In this document: piece after piece, positions 7,354-15,925 of the stretch
Layout of the letters: each line of letters begins with the position of its first letter
How positions within the stretch are numbered: position 1 is the first letter of the stretch
From: Saccharopolyspora soli
GTDB lineage: Bacteria > Actinomycetota > Actinomycetes > Mycobacteriales > Pseudonocardiaceae
Direction of reading: 5' to 3'
Assembly: GCF_022678645.1 (NCBI RefSeq)
Contig: NZ_JALBWV010000010.1
Span: 62,001-126,000, forward strand
DNA length: 64,000 nt
Translations under genes and position numbers: made by a program
Notes under the pieces: model-generated
Database searches by the model: none
What the model saw: the letters and a program-made list of their open reading frames with translations, nothing else
What the model was told of the DNA's origin: nothing

Positions 7354-8556
7354 GTGTCCCCAGCCGACCCGGTCCGAATCCGCAAGATCCGCCTCGCACT
7401 GCTGCTCGGTGCGCTGGCGCTGTTCGCATTGCTCTACGCGCCGCAGCCGGTGTTGCCGCAGCTGGCCGGGGTCTTCGCGTTGAATCCGGGCACCGCGGCC
7501 TTGCTGATCTCGGCCAGCACGCTCGGCCTCGCGGTCGCAGCCATCCCGCTCGGCGCGCTGTCCGAGGCGGTCGGCCGCCGCCGCACCATGATCGTGGCGC
7601 TGCTGGTCGCGGAGGTCCTGGGCCTGCTGCTGCCGTGGGTGCCGTTCTTCCCGGTGCTGGTGGCCATTCGCCTGGTGCAGGGCGCGGCGATCGCGGGTCT
7701 GGCGGCGGTCGCGACGGCGTACCTGGCCGACGAGACCGGCGGCGAACGACTGGGCACCACGATGGGTCTTTACGTCGCTGGAACCACGATCGGCGGGATG
7801 TCGGGCAGGCTGCTCGGCGGGGTGGTGGGTGACTTCGCCGGTTGGCAGGGCGGTGTGCTCACGGTGGCCCTGCTCGCGGCGGTGTGCACGGTGCTGTTCA
7901 TCGCGCTGCTCCCCGCCGAACGCCACCACAGCCGCCAACCGCTGCGCTGGCGCCCGCTGTTCGGCGGCTTGCGCGTCGCGCTCCGCGATCCGGTCCTCTA
8001 CGCACCGTTCATGGTCGCTGCGCTCGGCATGGGGGCTTTCGTCACCGTCTACAACGTGCTCGGCTTCCGAATCACCGCTCCGCCACTGCTGGTGCCGCCC
8101 GCGCTCGCCGCGCTCGCGTTCCTCGCGTACGCCGCTGGGACGGTGACTTCCACGGTCGCCGGACGCGCTGCTGATCGCTGGGGTCGCACTCGGGTGCTGT
8201 TCACCGGACTGGCGGTGACGGCGTTGGGACTGCTGCTGATGCTCGCCGACGACCTGTTGCTGATCGTGGTGGGTCTGGTGGTGTTCACCGGCGGATTCTT
8301 CGCGGCGCACTCGGTGGCCAGCGGTTGGGTCGGCGCGCGGGCACCGGCATCAGCCCGCGGCCAGGCATCGGCCCTGTACCAGTTGGCCTATTACGGCGGC
8401 AGCAGCGTGGGAGGAGTGCTGGGCGGCACTGCCTACGGAGCGTGGGGCTGGCCCGGTATGACGACCCTGCTGTGCTGCTGGCTGGCGGCTGCTGCGATCG
8501 CGGTGCTGGTCGCCCACCGAACCCCAGAGCGCCGCCCTGCACTCGTGAGCGCCTAA
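7354..8556 (+). CDS. MFS transporter (YnfM-like efflux)
   Basis: A 400-residue membrane protein with about twelve hydrophobic helices. The MFS loop 2-3 signature is present as PLGALSEAVGRRRTMI, and a related motif recurs in the second half (GRAADRWGRTRVLF). The drug-exporter style N-half and the YnfM/Bcr-like sequence suggest export of a small molecule; the substrate is unknown. GTG at 7354 is placed by the -10 hexamer seven bases upstream. It is divergent from a LysR regulator whose candidate operator lies in the shared promoter. Its stop codon is inside the stem of a GTGAGTG-type hairpin, so transcription ends immediately after the gene. Confidence 0.9.
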   Translation: MSPADPVRIRKIRLALLLGALALFALLYAPQPVLPQLAGVFALNPGTAALLISASTLGLAVAAIPLGALSEAVGRRRTMIVALLVAEVLGLLLPWVPFFPVLVAIRLVQGAAIAGLAAVATAYLADETGGERLGTTMGLYVAGTTIGGMSGRLLGGVVGDFAGWQGGVLTVALLAAVCTVLFIALLPAERHHSRQPLRWRPLFGGLRVALRDPVLYAPFMVAALGMGAFVTVYNVLGFRITAPPLLVPPALAALAFLAYAAGTVTSTVAGRAADRWGRTRVLFTGLAVTALGLLLMLADDLLLIVVGLVVFTGGFFAAHSVASGWVGARAPASARGQASALYQLAYYGGSSVGGVLGGTAYGAWGWPGMTTLLCCWLAAAAIAVLVAHRTPERRPALVSA

Positions 8557-8583
8557 CCGGGCTCCACCCGGTTACGCACTCAC
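8545..8583. terminator. GTGAGTG-type hairpin, copy 2
   Basis: GTGAGCGCCTAACCGGG (8545-8561) pairs with CCCGGTTACGCACTCAC (8567-8583) around CTCCA, with two mismatches. The TAA stop of the MFS gene lies inside the left arm. Confidence 0.7.
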
Positions 8584-8604
8584 GCCCCCGTTCAGGTGAG
8601 GAGT

Positions 8605-8647
8605 GAGGGGCACCTGTGACCAAGTAAGTTGGTCACGGGTGCCCCTC
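8605..8647. terminator. GGGCACC-type hairpin, copy 1
   Basis: GAGGGGCACCTGTGACCAA (8605-8623) pairs with TTGGTCACGGGTGCCCCTC (8629-8647) over 19 bp with a single T-G pair. It lies between the convergent MFS and tatB genes and belongs to a family with copies near 29.6, 40.5 and 47.7 kb. Confidence 0.75.
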
Positions 8648-8708
8648 GCTCCGTTCCAGTCACTTCGTGGTGCCGCGGCGTGCGGTTCGATCCGGCGCGA
8701 CTGTGCGT

Positions 8709-9101
8709 TCAGGTGGCGTCGGAGTCGTAGGGGGGACGCTCGCCCGGCGCTAGGGGGCGCTGCTGGGGGCGGGGTGGGTCCGCCGGGTTCGGCGGCTGGT
8801 GGCCGTTGCCGTTGGTAATGCCGTCGAGCGGGTTCTCGCCGTCGAAGAGGTGCTTGGTCACTGCGGTGCGCGGGTTGAAGTTGCGGATGCCGCGCAGATC
8901 TTCCAGCGGCTTGCGCAGTTCGTCGAACTCCGGACCGAGCTCGGAACGGATCTGCTCGCGGGCGCCGGTCGCGTACTCCTTGACCTGGCGGATGGTCCGC
9001 CCCAGCCACGCCGCGCCCTGCGGCAGCCGGTCCGGGCCGAGCACGAACAGGCCGACCACGATGAGAACCAGGAGCTCGGGCCAGCCGATGCTATCGAACA
9101 C
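8709..9101 (-). CDS. tatB: Sec-independent protein translocase TatB
   Basis: A 130-residue membrane protein of the twin-arginine export system. It starts [20 protein letters not shown], the short N-terminal helix typical of TatB, followed by LGPDRLP, an amphipathic helix and a proline-rich acidic tail. TatB recognises twin-arginine signal peptides together with TatC, which is not in this window. GTG at 9101 has GGAGG ten bases upstream; frames extending to 9224 carry no TatB-like residues. It lies downstream of sigE-rseA-htrA in the same orientation, the order seen in mycobacteria (Rv1221-Rv1224), which ties protein export to envelope stress control. Confidence 0.93.
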   Translation of the reverse strand: MFDSIGWPELLVLIVVGLFVLGPDRLPQGAAWLGRTIRQVKEYATGAREQIRSELGPEFDELRKPLEDLRGIRNFNPRTAVTKHLFDGENPLDGITNGNGHQPPNPADPPRPQQRPLAPGERPPYDSDAT

Positions 9102-9402
9102 CTCTCGACTACCTCCGGGTCCTCGCGCTCGCGGACCGGCACCGCACGAGCTGCCAACGCCCCCCAGAGTACCGACCGGGGGATACCAGCAGGAGGGGGA
9201 AGCTGCCCGGCACCCGGCTTTCATGAAGAGTTAGCAGGTCGTTCCGCTCGGCGCGTCTTCGAACCCGGTCTGCTTCGCGGTACGGGAAGCGGCAGCTCAG
9301 TGCCTGTTCTCGAACCCGTTCTTGGTCGACGTCGCGAGCGGTTCCTCGTCCTCGTCGGCTCGGCGGAAGCTCCCGCGAGGTCGACGTCGCCTGCGCCATC
9401 GG
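9102..9402 (-). other. Intergenic region between htrA and tatB
   Basis: These 301 bp lack a credible gene. A 12-bp direct repeat GGTCGACGTCGC occurs at 9324-9335 and 9379-9390. A GGAGG near 9110 belongs to tatB. No strong terminator is visible after htrA, so read-through into tatB is possible. Confidence 0.4.
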
Positions 9403-11085
9403 TCACTTCAGGGTCACGTCGAGCACCAGTTCGCGGCCCTGCCGGACCACGGTGACCGGAACCCGTTCGCCGACCTGGTGCCGGTCGACGGCCACGACCA
9501 GCTCGTCGGCGCTGCCGACCTTGCGGTCGCCCACCCGGATGATCACGTCGCCCTCGGCGATGCCGCTCGCCGCCGCGGCGCTGCCGTCCTGCACGTTCTG
9601 CACCTGGGCGCCATCGGCCAACCCGTCGCTGACCGACTTGGTGTTCACGCCGAGGTCGGCGTGCAGGACGTTTCCGGTGCGGATCAGCTCTTGGGCGATG
9701 CGCCGGGCGTCGTCGATCGGAATCGCGAAGCCCAGCCCGATCGACCCGCCTTCGCCACCGCTGCCGAGGGTGCGGATCGCACTGTTGATGCCGACCACCG
9801 CGCCGTTGCCGTCGACCAGCGCGCCCCCGGAGTTGCCCGGGTTGATCGCGGCGTCGGTCTGGATCGCGTCGATGACCGCGTTGGTGTCGGTGCCCTCGCC
9901 AGCCAGCCGCAGCGGCCGGTGCACCGAGCTGACGATGCCGGTGGTCACGGTGCCAGCCAGTCCCAGCGGCGAGCCGATCGCGATCACGTCGTCGCCCACC
10001 GCCAGGCTGTCGGAGTCGCCGAGCTGGGCGACCGTCGGGTTGGCCACCTCGACCTTGAGCACCGCCAGGTCGGTCTTGACGTCCCGGCCGACGATCCGCG
10101 CCGGGGCCCTGGTGCCGTCGTGGAAAACCGTGGAGACCTGCGCGTTCGGGGTGTCCGCGGCCATCGAGACGACGTGGTTGTTGGTGACGACATAGCCGTT
10201 GCCGTCGATGACCACCCCGGAGCCGCTGCCGCCCTGGGAACCGACGCGCACCTCGACCGACACCACGGCGGGCACCACCCGCTGCGCGACAGCGGCGACG
10301 GTGCCCTTCGGCCGGTCGGCGCCCTGTTCCACCTCGGCGAGGGTGACGTCCGGATTGGTGAGCGGGTTGCCCTCCTCGGCGGTGATCCGGCCGACGAACC
10401 CACCGGCCACCCCGACCAGCAGGGCGAGCACACCGAGAATCACGAGCGCGCGCGGATGCACCCGGCGGCCGAACAGCACCTCGCGCGCGCTCAGCAGCGG
10501 GCCGGGTTCGGAACGGTCGGGTTTTTCCTGCGGGTCCTCGGCGAGCGCCGGTGGTCCGATCACCGCGCCCGCGGCCGGGTCGCGCCACGCATCGCGTTCA
10601 CCGGAGTTCCACAACGCTGGTTGCTCGGTCGGCTCCGGTGTCATCGGCTGCTCGCCGGGGGCGCGTTGCAGCCGCTCGTTGCTCTGCGGAGGTCGGCTGA
10701 ACGCTTGGGCCAGGGCTTCCGCCGGGGGCGGGGCGTGCTCGATGCCGCGGATCGGCAGGTCGCGCCGGTTCGGGTCGAAGCTTCCGGTCACACCTCGCGG
10801 ACGGCCGAACATCGAGGTCTGCACCGGGTCGACCGGGGGACGCCGCAGCGGGCGCGGCGGGAGGCGGTGCGATCCGGCACCGGCCGTCGCGCTGCTGCTG
10901 TCCACCTCCCGGCCAGGTGTGAACTGCCCGGCAGGCACTCCGGGGGTGGACCTGGCAGCGCCCTGCCACGGATGCACGGGTTGGGCGGGCCGCCCGTTTG
11001 GCTCTTGGTGGCCCGCCTCGGGCTGATCCGGACGCCCACGATCGGCGTCGGAGCCCTGCGCGGGCCTTCCTGGCTGGTCGCTCAT
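9403..11085 (-). CDS. htrA: HtrA-family membrane serine protease with PDZ domain
   Basis: A 560-residue protein: a disordered proline- and arginine-rich cytoplasmic region (about 1-210), one membrane helix (about 213-235), a trypsin-like protease domain outside the membrane and a C-terminal PDZ domain (about 460-555). The catalytic triad is visible as His in TNNHVV (about 303), Asp in TDLAVLKVE (about 338) and Ser in GNSGGALV (about 418). Such proteases degrade or refold damaged envelope proteins. It matches mycobacterial HtrA (Rv1223) in length and domain order. The ATG follows GGGGAG and the gene lies downstream of rseA; a separate promoter may lie in the 170-bp gap. Confidence 0.93.
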   Translation of the reverse strand: MSDQPGRPAQGSDADRGRPDQPEAGHQEPNGRPAQPVHPWQGAARSTPGVPAGQFTPGREVDSSSATAGAGSHRLPPRPLRRPPVDPVQTSMFGRPRGVTGSFDPNRRDLPIRGIEHAPPPAEALAQAFSRPPQSNERLQRAPGEQPMTPEPTEQPALWNSGERDAWRDPAAGAVIGPPALAEDPQEKPDRSEPGPLLSAREVLFGRRVHPRALVILGVLALLVGVAGGFVGRITAEEGNPLTNPDVTLAEVEQGADRPKGTVAAVAQRVVPAVVSVEVRVGSQGGSGSGVVIDGNGYVVTNNHVVSMAADTPNAQVSTVFHDGTRAPARIVGRDVKTDLAVLKVEVANPTVAQLGDSDSLAVGDDVIAIGSPLGLAGTVTTGIVSSVHRPLRLAGEGTDTNAVIDAIQTDAAINPGNSGGALVDGNGAVVGINSAIRTLGSGGEGGSIGLGFAIPIDDARRIAQELIRTGNVLHADLGVNTKSVSDGLADGAQVQNVQDGSAAAASGIAEGDVIIRVGDRKVGSADELVVAVDRHQVGERVPVTVVRQGRELVLDVTLK

Positions 11086-11255
11086 CGCTCCCCGGACATG
11101 CGGTCGGGACTCGTCCGTTCGAGTGGATCACACGGGCGGCACGCCCGCGTCACCGGCATGTGTGGACCCACCACCGGCGTGCTCATTTTGCCGGGTCACA
11201 GGTGAAGTTGGTGTGGGAGCGGCCGAAATGCTCGCGGGGAAAGATCGCTTGCGAA

Positions 11256-11990
11256 TCAGTTCCGTGGCGGGGCACTCGCTGATGTGGTGGGAGCCGGTTC
11301 GGCAGCAGAGGGCGGCGCGACCGCAGCGACGTGCGGCGGCGGTGGCGCCTGGCTGGTGGGGGGCTCGGTGGGCAGCGCGTCGCGCGTCGCGGCGGGCACG
11401 ACACCGTTGGTGAACGCTCCGCCGGGCAACGGCACGCCCGTCACCGGCTCGCCGTCGTCGTCGGTCGGCAGGTTCATGAACGCCAGGGCGCCCAGCACCA
11501 GGCCGGAGAACACCACTCCGGCGCCCTGCCGGGTGCGCCGTCCGACGCGGCGCGTCGGGCCCGCATCGTCGGTGTCACTGGCAAAAGGGGAGACGCTGCC
11601 CAGGGGTTGCTGACCGCCGCCCAGCGGTGTGCTGGAGCCCAGCACCGCGCCGGTGCCGAATCGTTTGGCGCGGTCAGGTCGGGACAGCGCGACCAGTTGG
11701 CCGTCCTCGGTCAACGCCAGACCGTCCGGCTGGTTCGGGAGTTCGGCTTGCGTCGGGATGGCCTGCAGGGCTTGCAGCAGGGTCGGCGAGATCGACGGCG
11801 TCTGGGCCGCTTTCACCGCGGCGCGGGCCTGCCGCTGAGCGGCAGCGTCCGCGGTGCACGCGGGGCAGCCGGCCAGGTGGGCGACGGCGCGATCATGGGC
11901 GGCCGGGCTTAGCTCGCCGTCCACCAACGCGACGATCGCGTCCAGCGCGAGGTGCTGTTCCGACAGCCCCCACCCGCGCAAAACCGTCAT
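11256..11990 (-). CDS. rseA: Anti-sigma factor RseA (zinc-binding)
   Basis: A 244-residue protein with an N-terminal zinc-binding anti-sigma domain (H38-x3-C42-x2-C45 in AVAHLAGCPACTADA), a linker, one membrane-like hydrophobic segment (about 155-175, GVVFSGLVLGALAFMNL) and a proline-rich tail. It should hold SigE inactive until stress. It starts 3 bp after the sigE stop, so the two are translated together. M. tuberculosis RseA (Rv1222) is shorter and described as soluble; the hydrophobic stretch here raises the possibility of membrane anchoring. Regulation presumably follows the sigE promoter at 12626-12651. Confidence 0.88.
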   Translation of the reverse strand: MTVLRGWGLSEQHLALDAIVALVDGELSPAAHDRAVAHLAGCPACTADAAAQRQARAAVKAAQTPSISPTLLQALQAIPTQAELPNQPDGLALTEDGQLVALSRPDRAKRFGTGAVLGSSTPLGGGQQPLGSVSPFASDTDDAGPTRRVGRRTRQGAGVVFSGLVLGALAFMNLPTDDDGEPVTGVPLPGGAFTNGVVPAATRDALPTEPPTSQAPPPPHVAAVAPPSAAEPAPTTSASAPPRN

Positions 11991-11993
11991 TCC

Positions 11994-12587
11994 TCAAACC
12001 TCCCGGGCATGCTCGCGGCGAGCTTCCAAGGTGGCCTTCAACATCTGCCGCCCGCGATGGATCCTGCTGCGCACAGTACCCAGCTTTACGCCCAAGGTGG
12101 CGCCGATCTCCTCGTAGGAGAGCCCTTCGACGTCGCAGAGCACCACCGCTGCGCGGAACTCCGGCGGCAGTTCGTCCAGCGCCGCCTGCAGGTCGGGATC
12201 GAGGTGGGTGTCGTGGAAGACCTGCTCCGGGCTCGGGCCGCCGCCGGGCAACCGGTCGGTGTCCTCGGGCAACCCCTCCATCCGCAAGCGGGACCTGCGG
12301 CGGGCCATGTCCAGGAACAGGTTCGTGGTGATCCGGTGCAGCCACCCCTCGAACGTGCCCGGCTTGTACGAGGCCAGCGACCGGAACACCCGGATGAAGG
12401 TCTCCTGGGTGAGGTCTTCGGCATCGTGCTGGTTGCCGGTCAGGCGGTACGCCAGCCGGTACACCCGGTCGGCGTGCTGCCGAACCACCTCGTCCCACGA
12501 TGGCGGGGTCCAAGCGACCTCTTCCGCGGCGGGCGAGACGGTGTTCTGCGGGGCACTGGGGGCCACACTCATCGGCTGTGTTGCCAT
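11994..12587 (-). CDS. sigE: ECF RNA polymerase sigma factor SigE
   Basis: A 197-residue group IV sigma factor. Region 2 is visible as [34 protein letters not shown], and region 4 as [20 protein letters not shown] followed by [20 protein letters not shown]. It directs transcription of envelope-stress genes, by analogy with mycobacterial SigE. ATG at 12587 was chosen because AGGAGG lies about 12 bases upstream; a GTG at 12602 overlaps that site and is less likely. It is followed at once by rseA, htrA and tatB. An ECF-type promoter upstream suggests autoregulation. Confidence 0.92.
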   Translation of the reverse strand: MATQPMSVAPSAPQNTVSPAAEEVAWTPPSWDEVVRQHADRVYRLAYRLTGNQHDAEDLTQETFIRVFRSLASYKPGTFEGWLHRITTNLFLDMARRRSRLRMEGLPEDTDRLPGGGPSPEQVFHDTHLDPDLQAALDELPPEFRAAVVLCDVEGLSYEEIGATLGVKLGTVRSRIHRGRQMLKATLEARREHAREV

Positions 12588-12625
12588 CGGGCGAAAAGCC
12601 ACCTCCTGTGGGTTGCATCTCCAAG

Positions 12626-12651
12626 AACGAATCCGCCGGGGCGGTTGTTCC
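12626..12651 (-). promoter_or_regulatory. ECF-type (SigE-like) promoter of sigE
   Basis: On the minus strand a -35 element GGAAC (12647-12651) is followed after 17 bp by CGTT (12626-12629). This is the actinobacterial ECF pattern and would place the transcript start a short distance before the sigE start codon, consistent with autoregulation. Confidence 0.6.
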
Positions 12652-12860
12652 CCGGCGCTGTCGTCCTGGAGACGCGGATGAGGGCCGGTTATGACGTACC
12701 ACCTTCGTATGCCCTGGTGAGGTAGTGATTAAAGACGGCTGAGAACAGGCTGAGAACCTGACGTGAGCTGTCTCGCACTGCCGGGCGGCTGGAAACGGCC
12801 CACTAACGATGTCGGCCGCACGGGTCACCAGCGCGCGCGACGCCGATAACCTTTCGCGTT

Positions 12861-13466
12861 GTGATACCCGAGACGCCGGTGGGTGCCGGGCCCGTGGGCC
12901 GGGAGCAGGCGCGATCCCGCTTGTCCGGCGACGGTCCGACGGACGCGTCGGTCGGGGCGTCGCCGCTGCACGTGCTGCGGTTCCTGGCGGCGGCGTTGCG
13001 GGCCAAGGCCGTCGTCGAGGTCGGCACCGGCTCGGGCGAGAGCGCCCTGTGGCTGCTCCAGGGCATGGTGCCGGACGGCGTGCTGACCTCGGTCGATGCC
13101 GATCCGGCCGGGCAGCGGATGGCCCGCGCGAGGCTGCGGGAGGCGGGTGTGCCGACCGGCCGGACGCGGCTGATCGCAGGGCGGGCGGTCGAGCTGCTGC
13201 CCCGGCTGACCGAGGGCGGCTACGACCTGGTGTCGGTCGGTATCGCGACCACCGAGTACCCGAAGTACCTGGAGCTCGGCGTCCGCCTGCTGCGGCCCGG
13301 CGGCGTGATCGTGTTCGCCGGAGTCCAGCTCGCCAGCCCGGACACCCGCAGCGCGCTGGCCTTGGCGCTGCGCGACCTGATCCGCGCGATCCAAGAGGAC
13401 GAGAACCTGGTCCCGGTCACCCTCCCGACCGGTCCCGGCCTACTCGCAGTCGCCAAGCGCGCTTAG
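12861..13466 (+). CDS. O-methyltransferase (Rv1220c-like)
   Basis: A 201-residue class I SAM-dependent methyltransferase of the catechol O-methyltransferase-like group. SAM motif I is at about residue 51 (VVEVGTGSGESALWLL), the acidic ribose-binding residue follows in LTSVDADPAGQRMARA, and post-I motifs are present (VELLPRLTEGGYDLVSV). GTG at 12861 is supported by a TAACCT hexamer eight bases upstream and no ribosome binding site, so it is probably leaderless. It is divergent from sigE exactly as Rv1220c is in M. tuberculosis. Substrate unknown. The stop is followed after one base by repeat copy E. Confidence 0.88.
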   Translation: MIPETPVGAGPVGREQARSRLSGDGPTDASVGASPLHVLRFLAAALRAKAVVEVGTGSGESALWLLQGMVPDGVLTSVDADPAGQRMARARLREAGVPTGRTRLIAGRAVELLPRLTEGGYDLVSVGIATTEYPKYLELGVRLLRPGGVIVFAGVQLASPDTRSALALALRDLIRAIQEDENLVPVTLPTGPGLLAVAKRA

Positions 13467-13467
13467 A

Positions 13468-13520
13468 GCCTGTCTTCGCACTCGTTTCGCGCGGCCTCCA
13501 AAACAAGATCAAAGACAGGC
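13468..13520 (+). repeat. Dispersed 3'-UTR repeat, copy E (53-bp miniature)
   Basis: Perfect 9-bp terminal inverted repeats GCCTGTCTT (13468-13476) and AAGACAGGC (13512-13520). The left half (ACTCGTTTCGCG) matches the left end of copy A and the right half (AAAACAAGATCAAAGACAGG) matches the right ends of copies A and B. It looks like an internally deleted derivative of the same element, placed between the convergent O-methyltransferase and mrp genes. Confidence 0.7.
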
Positions 13521-13549
13521 AAAAGCGAGCTGTTGCTGGGCGGGACCCG

Positions 13550-14689
13550 TCAGGCGGGTGAGACGGACAGCAGCTTGCCTGCGAGGCCGCGGGCTCGGGT
13601 CGACAGGCGCTTGGCGATGTCGTTGAGCACCACGGCGGCTGGCGAATCGGGTGCTTCCAGCACCAGCGGGGTGCCGTTGTCCCCCGCTTCGCGCAGCCTC
13701 GGGTCCAGCGGGACCTGCCCGAGCAGCGGCACCTCCGAGCCGATGGCGCGGCTCAGCGACTCGGCCACGAGTTGGCCGCCGCCGGAGCCGAAGACCTCCA
13801 TCCGCTGACCGTCCGGCAGCTCCATCCAGGACATGTTCTCCACCACGCCCGCCAACCGCTGGCGGGTCTGAATGGCGATCGCCCCGGCCCGCTCCGCGAC
13901 CTCGGCGGCCGCCTGCTGCGGGGTGGTGACCACCAGGAGTTCCGCGTTCGGGATGAGCTGGGCGGTGGACAGCGCCACATCGCCGGTGCCGGGCGGCAGG
14001 TCGAGCAGCAGGACGTCCAGGTCGCCCCAGAAGACGTCGGCGAGGAACTGCTGCAGCGCGCGGTGCAGCATCGGGCCGCGCCAGACCACCGGGGTGTTGC
14101 CGGGCGTGAACATGCCGATGGAGATGACCTTCACGCCGTGCGCCTGCGGCGGCATGATCATCTTCTCCACCTGGGTGGGTTTGCCGTCCGCGCCCAGCAT
14201 TCGCGGCACCGAGTGGCCGTAGATGTCGGCGTCCACCACGCCCACCGACAGGCCGCGCTTGGCCATCGCGGCTGCCAGGTTGACGGTGACGCTGGACTTG
14301 CCGACCCCGCCCTTGCCGGAAGCCACGCAGTACACCCGCGTCATCGAGCCGGGTTCGGCGAACGGGATGCGGGGTTCCTCGGCGCTGCCGCGCAGCATCT
14401 TGCGCAGCTCGGTGCGCTGTTCGTCGCTCATCACGTCGAGTTCGACCTGGACCGAAGCGACGCCCTCGACGGCGGACACGGCCTTGGTGACCCGCTGCGT
14501 GATCGTTTCCCGCATCGGGCAGCCCTGGACCGTCAGGTACACCTCGACGGCGACCGCGCCGTCCGAGCCGATGGACACGCTCTTGACCATGCCCAGGTCG
14601 GTGATCGGTCTGCGGATCTCCGGGTCCTCGACCTGGCTGAGGGCCTTCCGAACGGCATCCTCGGTGGGCGTGGACTGCGTAGTGGTCAC
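13550..14689 (-). CDS. mrp: Mrp/ApbC-family iron-sulfur carrier ATPase
   Basis: A 379-residue P-loop ATPase that carries and delivers Fe-S clusters. The N-terminal MIP18-like (DUF59) domain spans about residues 8-95 and includes QGCPMRETI. The deviant Walker A GKGGVGKSS is at 125-133, followed by VDADIYGHSVPRMLG and LLLDLPPGTGD. The C-terminal CxxC found in many Mrp/ApbC proteins is absent: the segment reads VENMSWMELPDGQRMEVFG. The M. tuberculosis Mrp (Rv1229c) is similar in this respect as far as I recall. Start ATG at 14689. It stands alone and converges with the O-methyltransferase gene. Confidence 0.92.
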   Translation of the reverse strand: MTTTQSTPTEDAVRKALSQVEDPEIRRPITDLGMVKSVSIGSDGAVAVEVYLTVQGCPMRETITQRVTKAVSAVEGVASVQVELDVMSDEQRTELRKMLRGSAEEPRIPFAEPGSMTRVYCVASGKGGVGKSSVTVNLAAAMAKRGLSVGVVDADIYGHSVPRMLGADGKPTQVEKMIMPPQAHGVKVISIGMFTPGNTPVVWRGPMLHRALQQFLADVFWGDLDVLLLDLPPGTGDVALSTAQLIPNAELLVVTTPQQAAAEVAERAGAIAIQTRQRLAGVVENMSWMELPDGQRMEVFGSGGGQLVAESLSRAIGSEVPLLGQVPLDPRLREAGDNGTPLVLEAPDSPAAVVLNDIAKRLSTRARGLAGKLLSVSPA

Positions 14690-14923
14690 GGTTACCTCGG
14701 CAAGCTGTCGCGAACGTGGTCGGTGGTCGCTTCGGACGAACCGGTGCCGGTCGGCCGCTCCCGAAGACTCTCACACCGCGCTGTGGTCAATTCCATGCTA
14801 CGGACCGGCAGTCCGCCGGGAACAGGGCTGCTCAGCAGTTGGATCGCGCTGACCGGCATGCCGCGGTGGGAAGAATGCGATGTTTGTTCCGGGGGCGCTG
14901 CGCAGTCAGGCGAACGCGTTCCG

Positions 14924-14929
14924 TAATAT
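14924..14929 (+). promoter_or_regulatory. -10 element of the MarR gene, leaderless
   Basis: TAATAT lies eight bases before the GTG at 14938, with no ribosome binding site between. The local sequence is AT-rich compared with its surroundings. No clear -35 is seen. Confidence 0.55.
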
Positions 14930-14937
14930 CAATCTTC

Positions 14938-15426
14938 GTGGCCGAAACGGCTCTTGATCGATTACCGACTAGAAGTGAATTGTTGGCGTACCGCAGTTTC
15001 CTCCGCGCGCACGCCAGGGTCACGCGCTGCCTGGAAGGCGACCTCATCGCCGAGCAGCGGCTCACCTTAGCCGCCTACGACGTCCTCGAAGCGCTGGCAG
15101 AGGCCCCAGAACACCGGTTGCGGATGACGGAGCTCGCCGATGTCGTGCTGCTGTCCCGCTCCGGGGTGACCAGGCTGGTCGACCGCCTCGAACGGCTCGG
15201 GCTGGTGCGCCGGGTCCGGGTGGATTCCGACGGGCGTGGCGTGCAGGCCGTGATCACCGAACGTGGCGAAGGCAGGTTGCGGCTGGCCGCATCGACGCAC
15301 CGCAGCGGCGTCGCGCGCTACTTCCTGTCGGCGACGAACGGTGAGTTGGAGGCGCTGATGCGCACCTGCGAGCGGCTCGCTGACGGGGGTGTGCCGTCAC
15401 CGCCGGGCCATCGTGCGCAAGCATGA
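14938..15426 (+). CDS. MarR-family transcriptional regulator
   Basis: A 162-residue winged-helix regulator. The DNA-binding core reads RMTELADVVLLSRSGVTRLV, DRLERLGLVRRVRVDSDGRG, with the wing DSDGRG typical of MarR proteins, and long terminal helices for dimerisation. It starts at GTG 14938, eight bases after a TAATAT hexamer. The Nudix gene begins a few bases after its stop, so the two are an operon, and the regulator may control its own operon. Ligand unknown. Confidence 0.88.
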   Translation: MAETALDRLPTRSELLAYRSFLRAHARVTRCLEGDLIAEQRLTLAAYDVLEALAEAPEHRLRMTELADVVLLSRSGVTRLVDRLERLGLVRRVRVDSDGRGVQAVITERGEGRLRLAASTHRSGVARYFLSATNGELEALMRTCERLADGGVPSPPGHRAQA

Positions 15427-15430
15427 GGAC

Positions 15431-15847
15431 GTGTCCGATGCGATGTCCCCGGCTGCCGAGCAGCTGATCCGCGCGGTCGGCCTGGTCCGGTTCGTGGCGG
15501 GTCGGCTGCTGCTGGTGCGCGCCGACTACCAGACCGCCTTCTACCTGCCCGGCGGCAAGATCGATCCAGGTGAGACCGAGGTCCAAGCGCTGCACCGGGA
15601 GGTGCGCGAGGAACTCGGGGTCGGTCTCGTCGGGGCCGATTTCCTCGGCCGGTACCTCACCGACGCGGTCGGTCAGGGCGACGGCGTCCAGGTCGAGCTC
15701 GCCTGCTACACGGGCGAACTCGACGGTGCGCCGCAGCCAGCGGCGGAGATCGCCGAGCTCGCCTGGCTGACCCGAGCCGAATACGTGGCGCATCCGGTGA
15801 CCGCCCCGGCCATCGTCGCCCTCTTCGCCGACCTCGATCCGATGTAA
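15431..15847 (+). CDS. Nudix hydrolase
   Basis: A 138-residue protein with a complete Nudix box GGKIDPGETEVQALHREVRE continuing ELGV, which binds the metal for hydrolysis of a nucleoside diphosphate linked to another moiety. GTG at 15431 follows a GAGG but at short spacing; ATG at 15443 is the alternative. It follows the MarR gene by 4 bp. The substrate cannot be read from sequence; the short chain and the RADYQTAFYLPGGK entry suggest a general house-cleaning enzyme. Confidence 0.85.
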   Translation: MSDAMSPAAEQLIRAVGLVRFVAGRLLLVRADYQTAFYLPGGKIDPGETEVQALHREVREELGVGLVGADFLGRYLTDAVGQGDGVQVELACYTGELDGAPQPAAEIAELAWLTRAEYVAHPVTAPAIVALFADLDPM

Positions 15848-15867
15848 CCCGACGACTCGCGCCACCG

Positions 15868-15900
15868 ATTCGGAGCTCCGAATTTCCCTGAATTCGGGAA
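15868..15900. terminator. Twin palindromes between convergent genes
   Basis: The perfect 16-bp palindrome ATTCGGAGCTCCGAAT (15868-15883) is followed directly by TTCCC...GGGAA around GAATTC (15884-15900). They lie between the convergent Nudix and DUF1003 genes and probably act as bidirectional terminators. Confidence 0.5.
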
Positions 15901-15925
15901 CTTCCGGCATGCGCGGGGCCGATCG

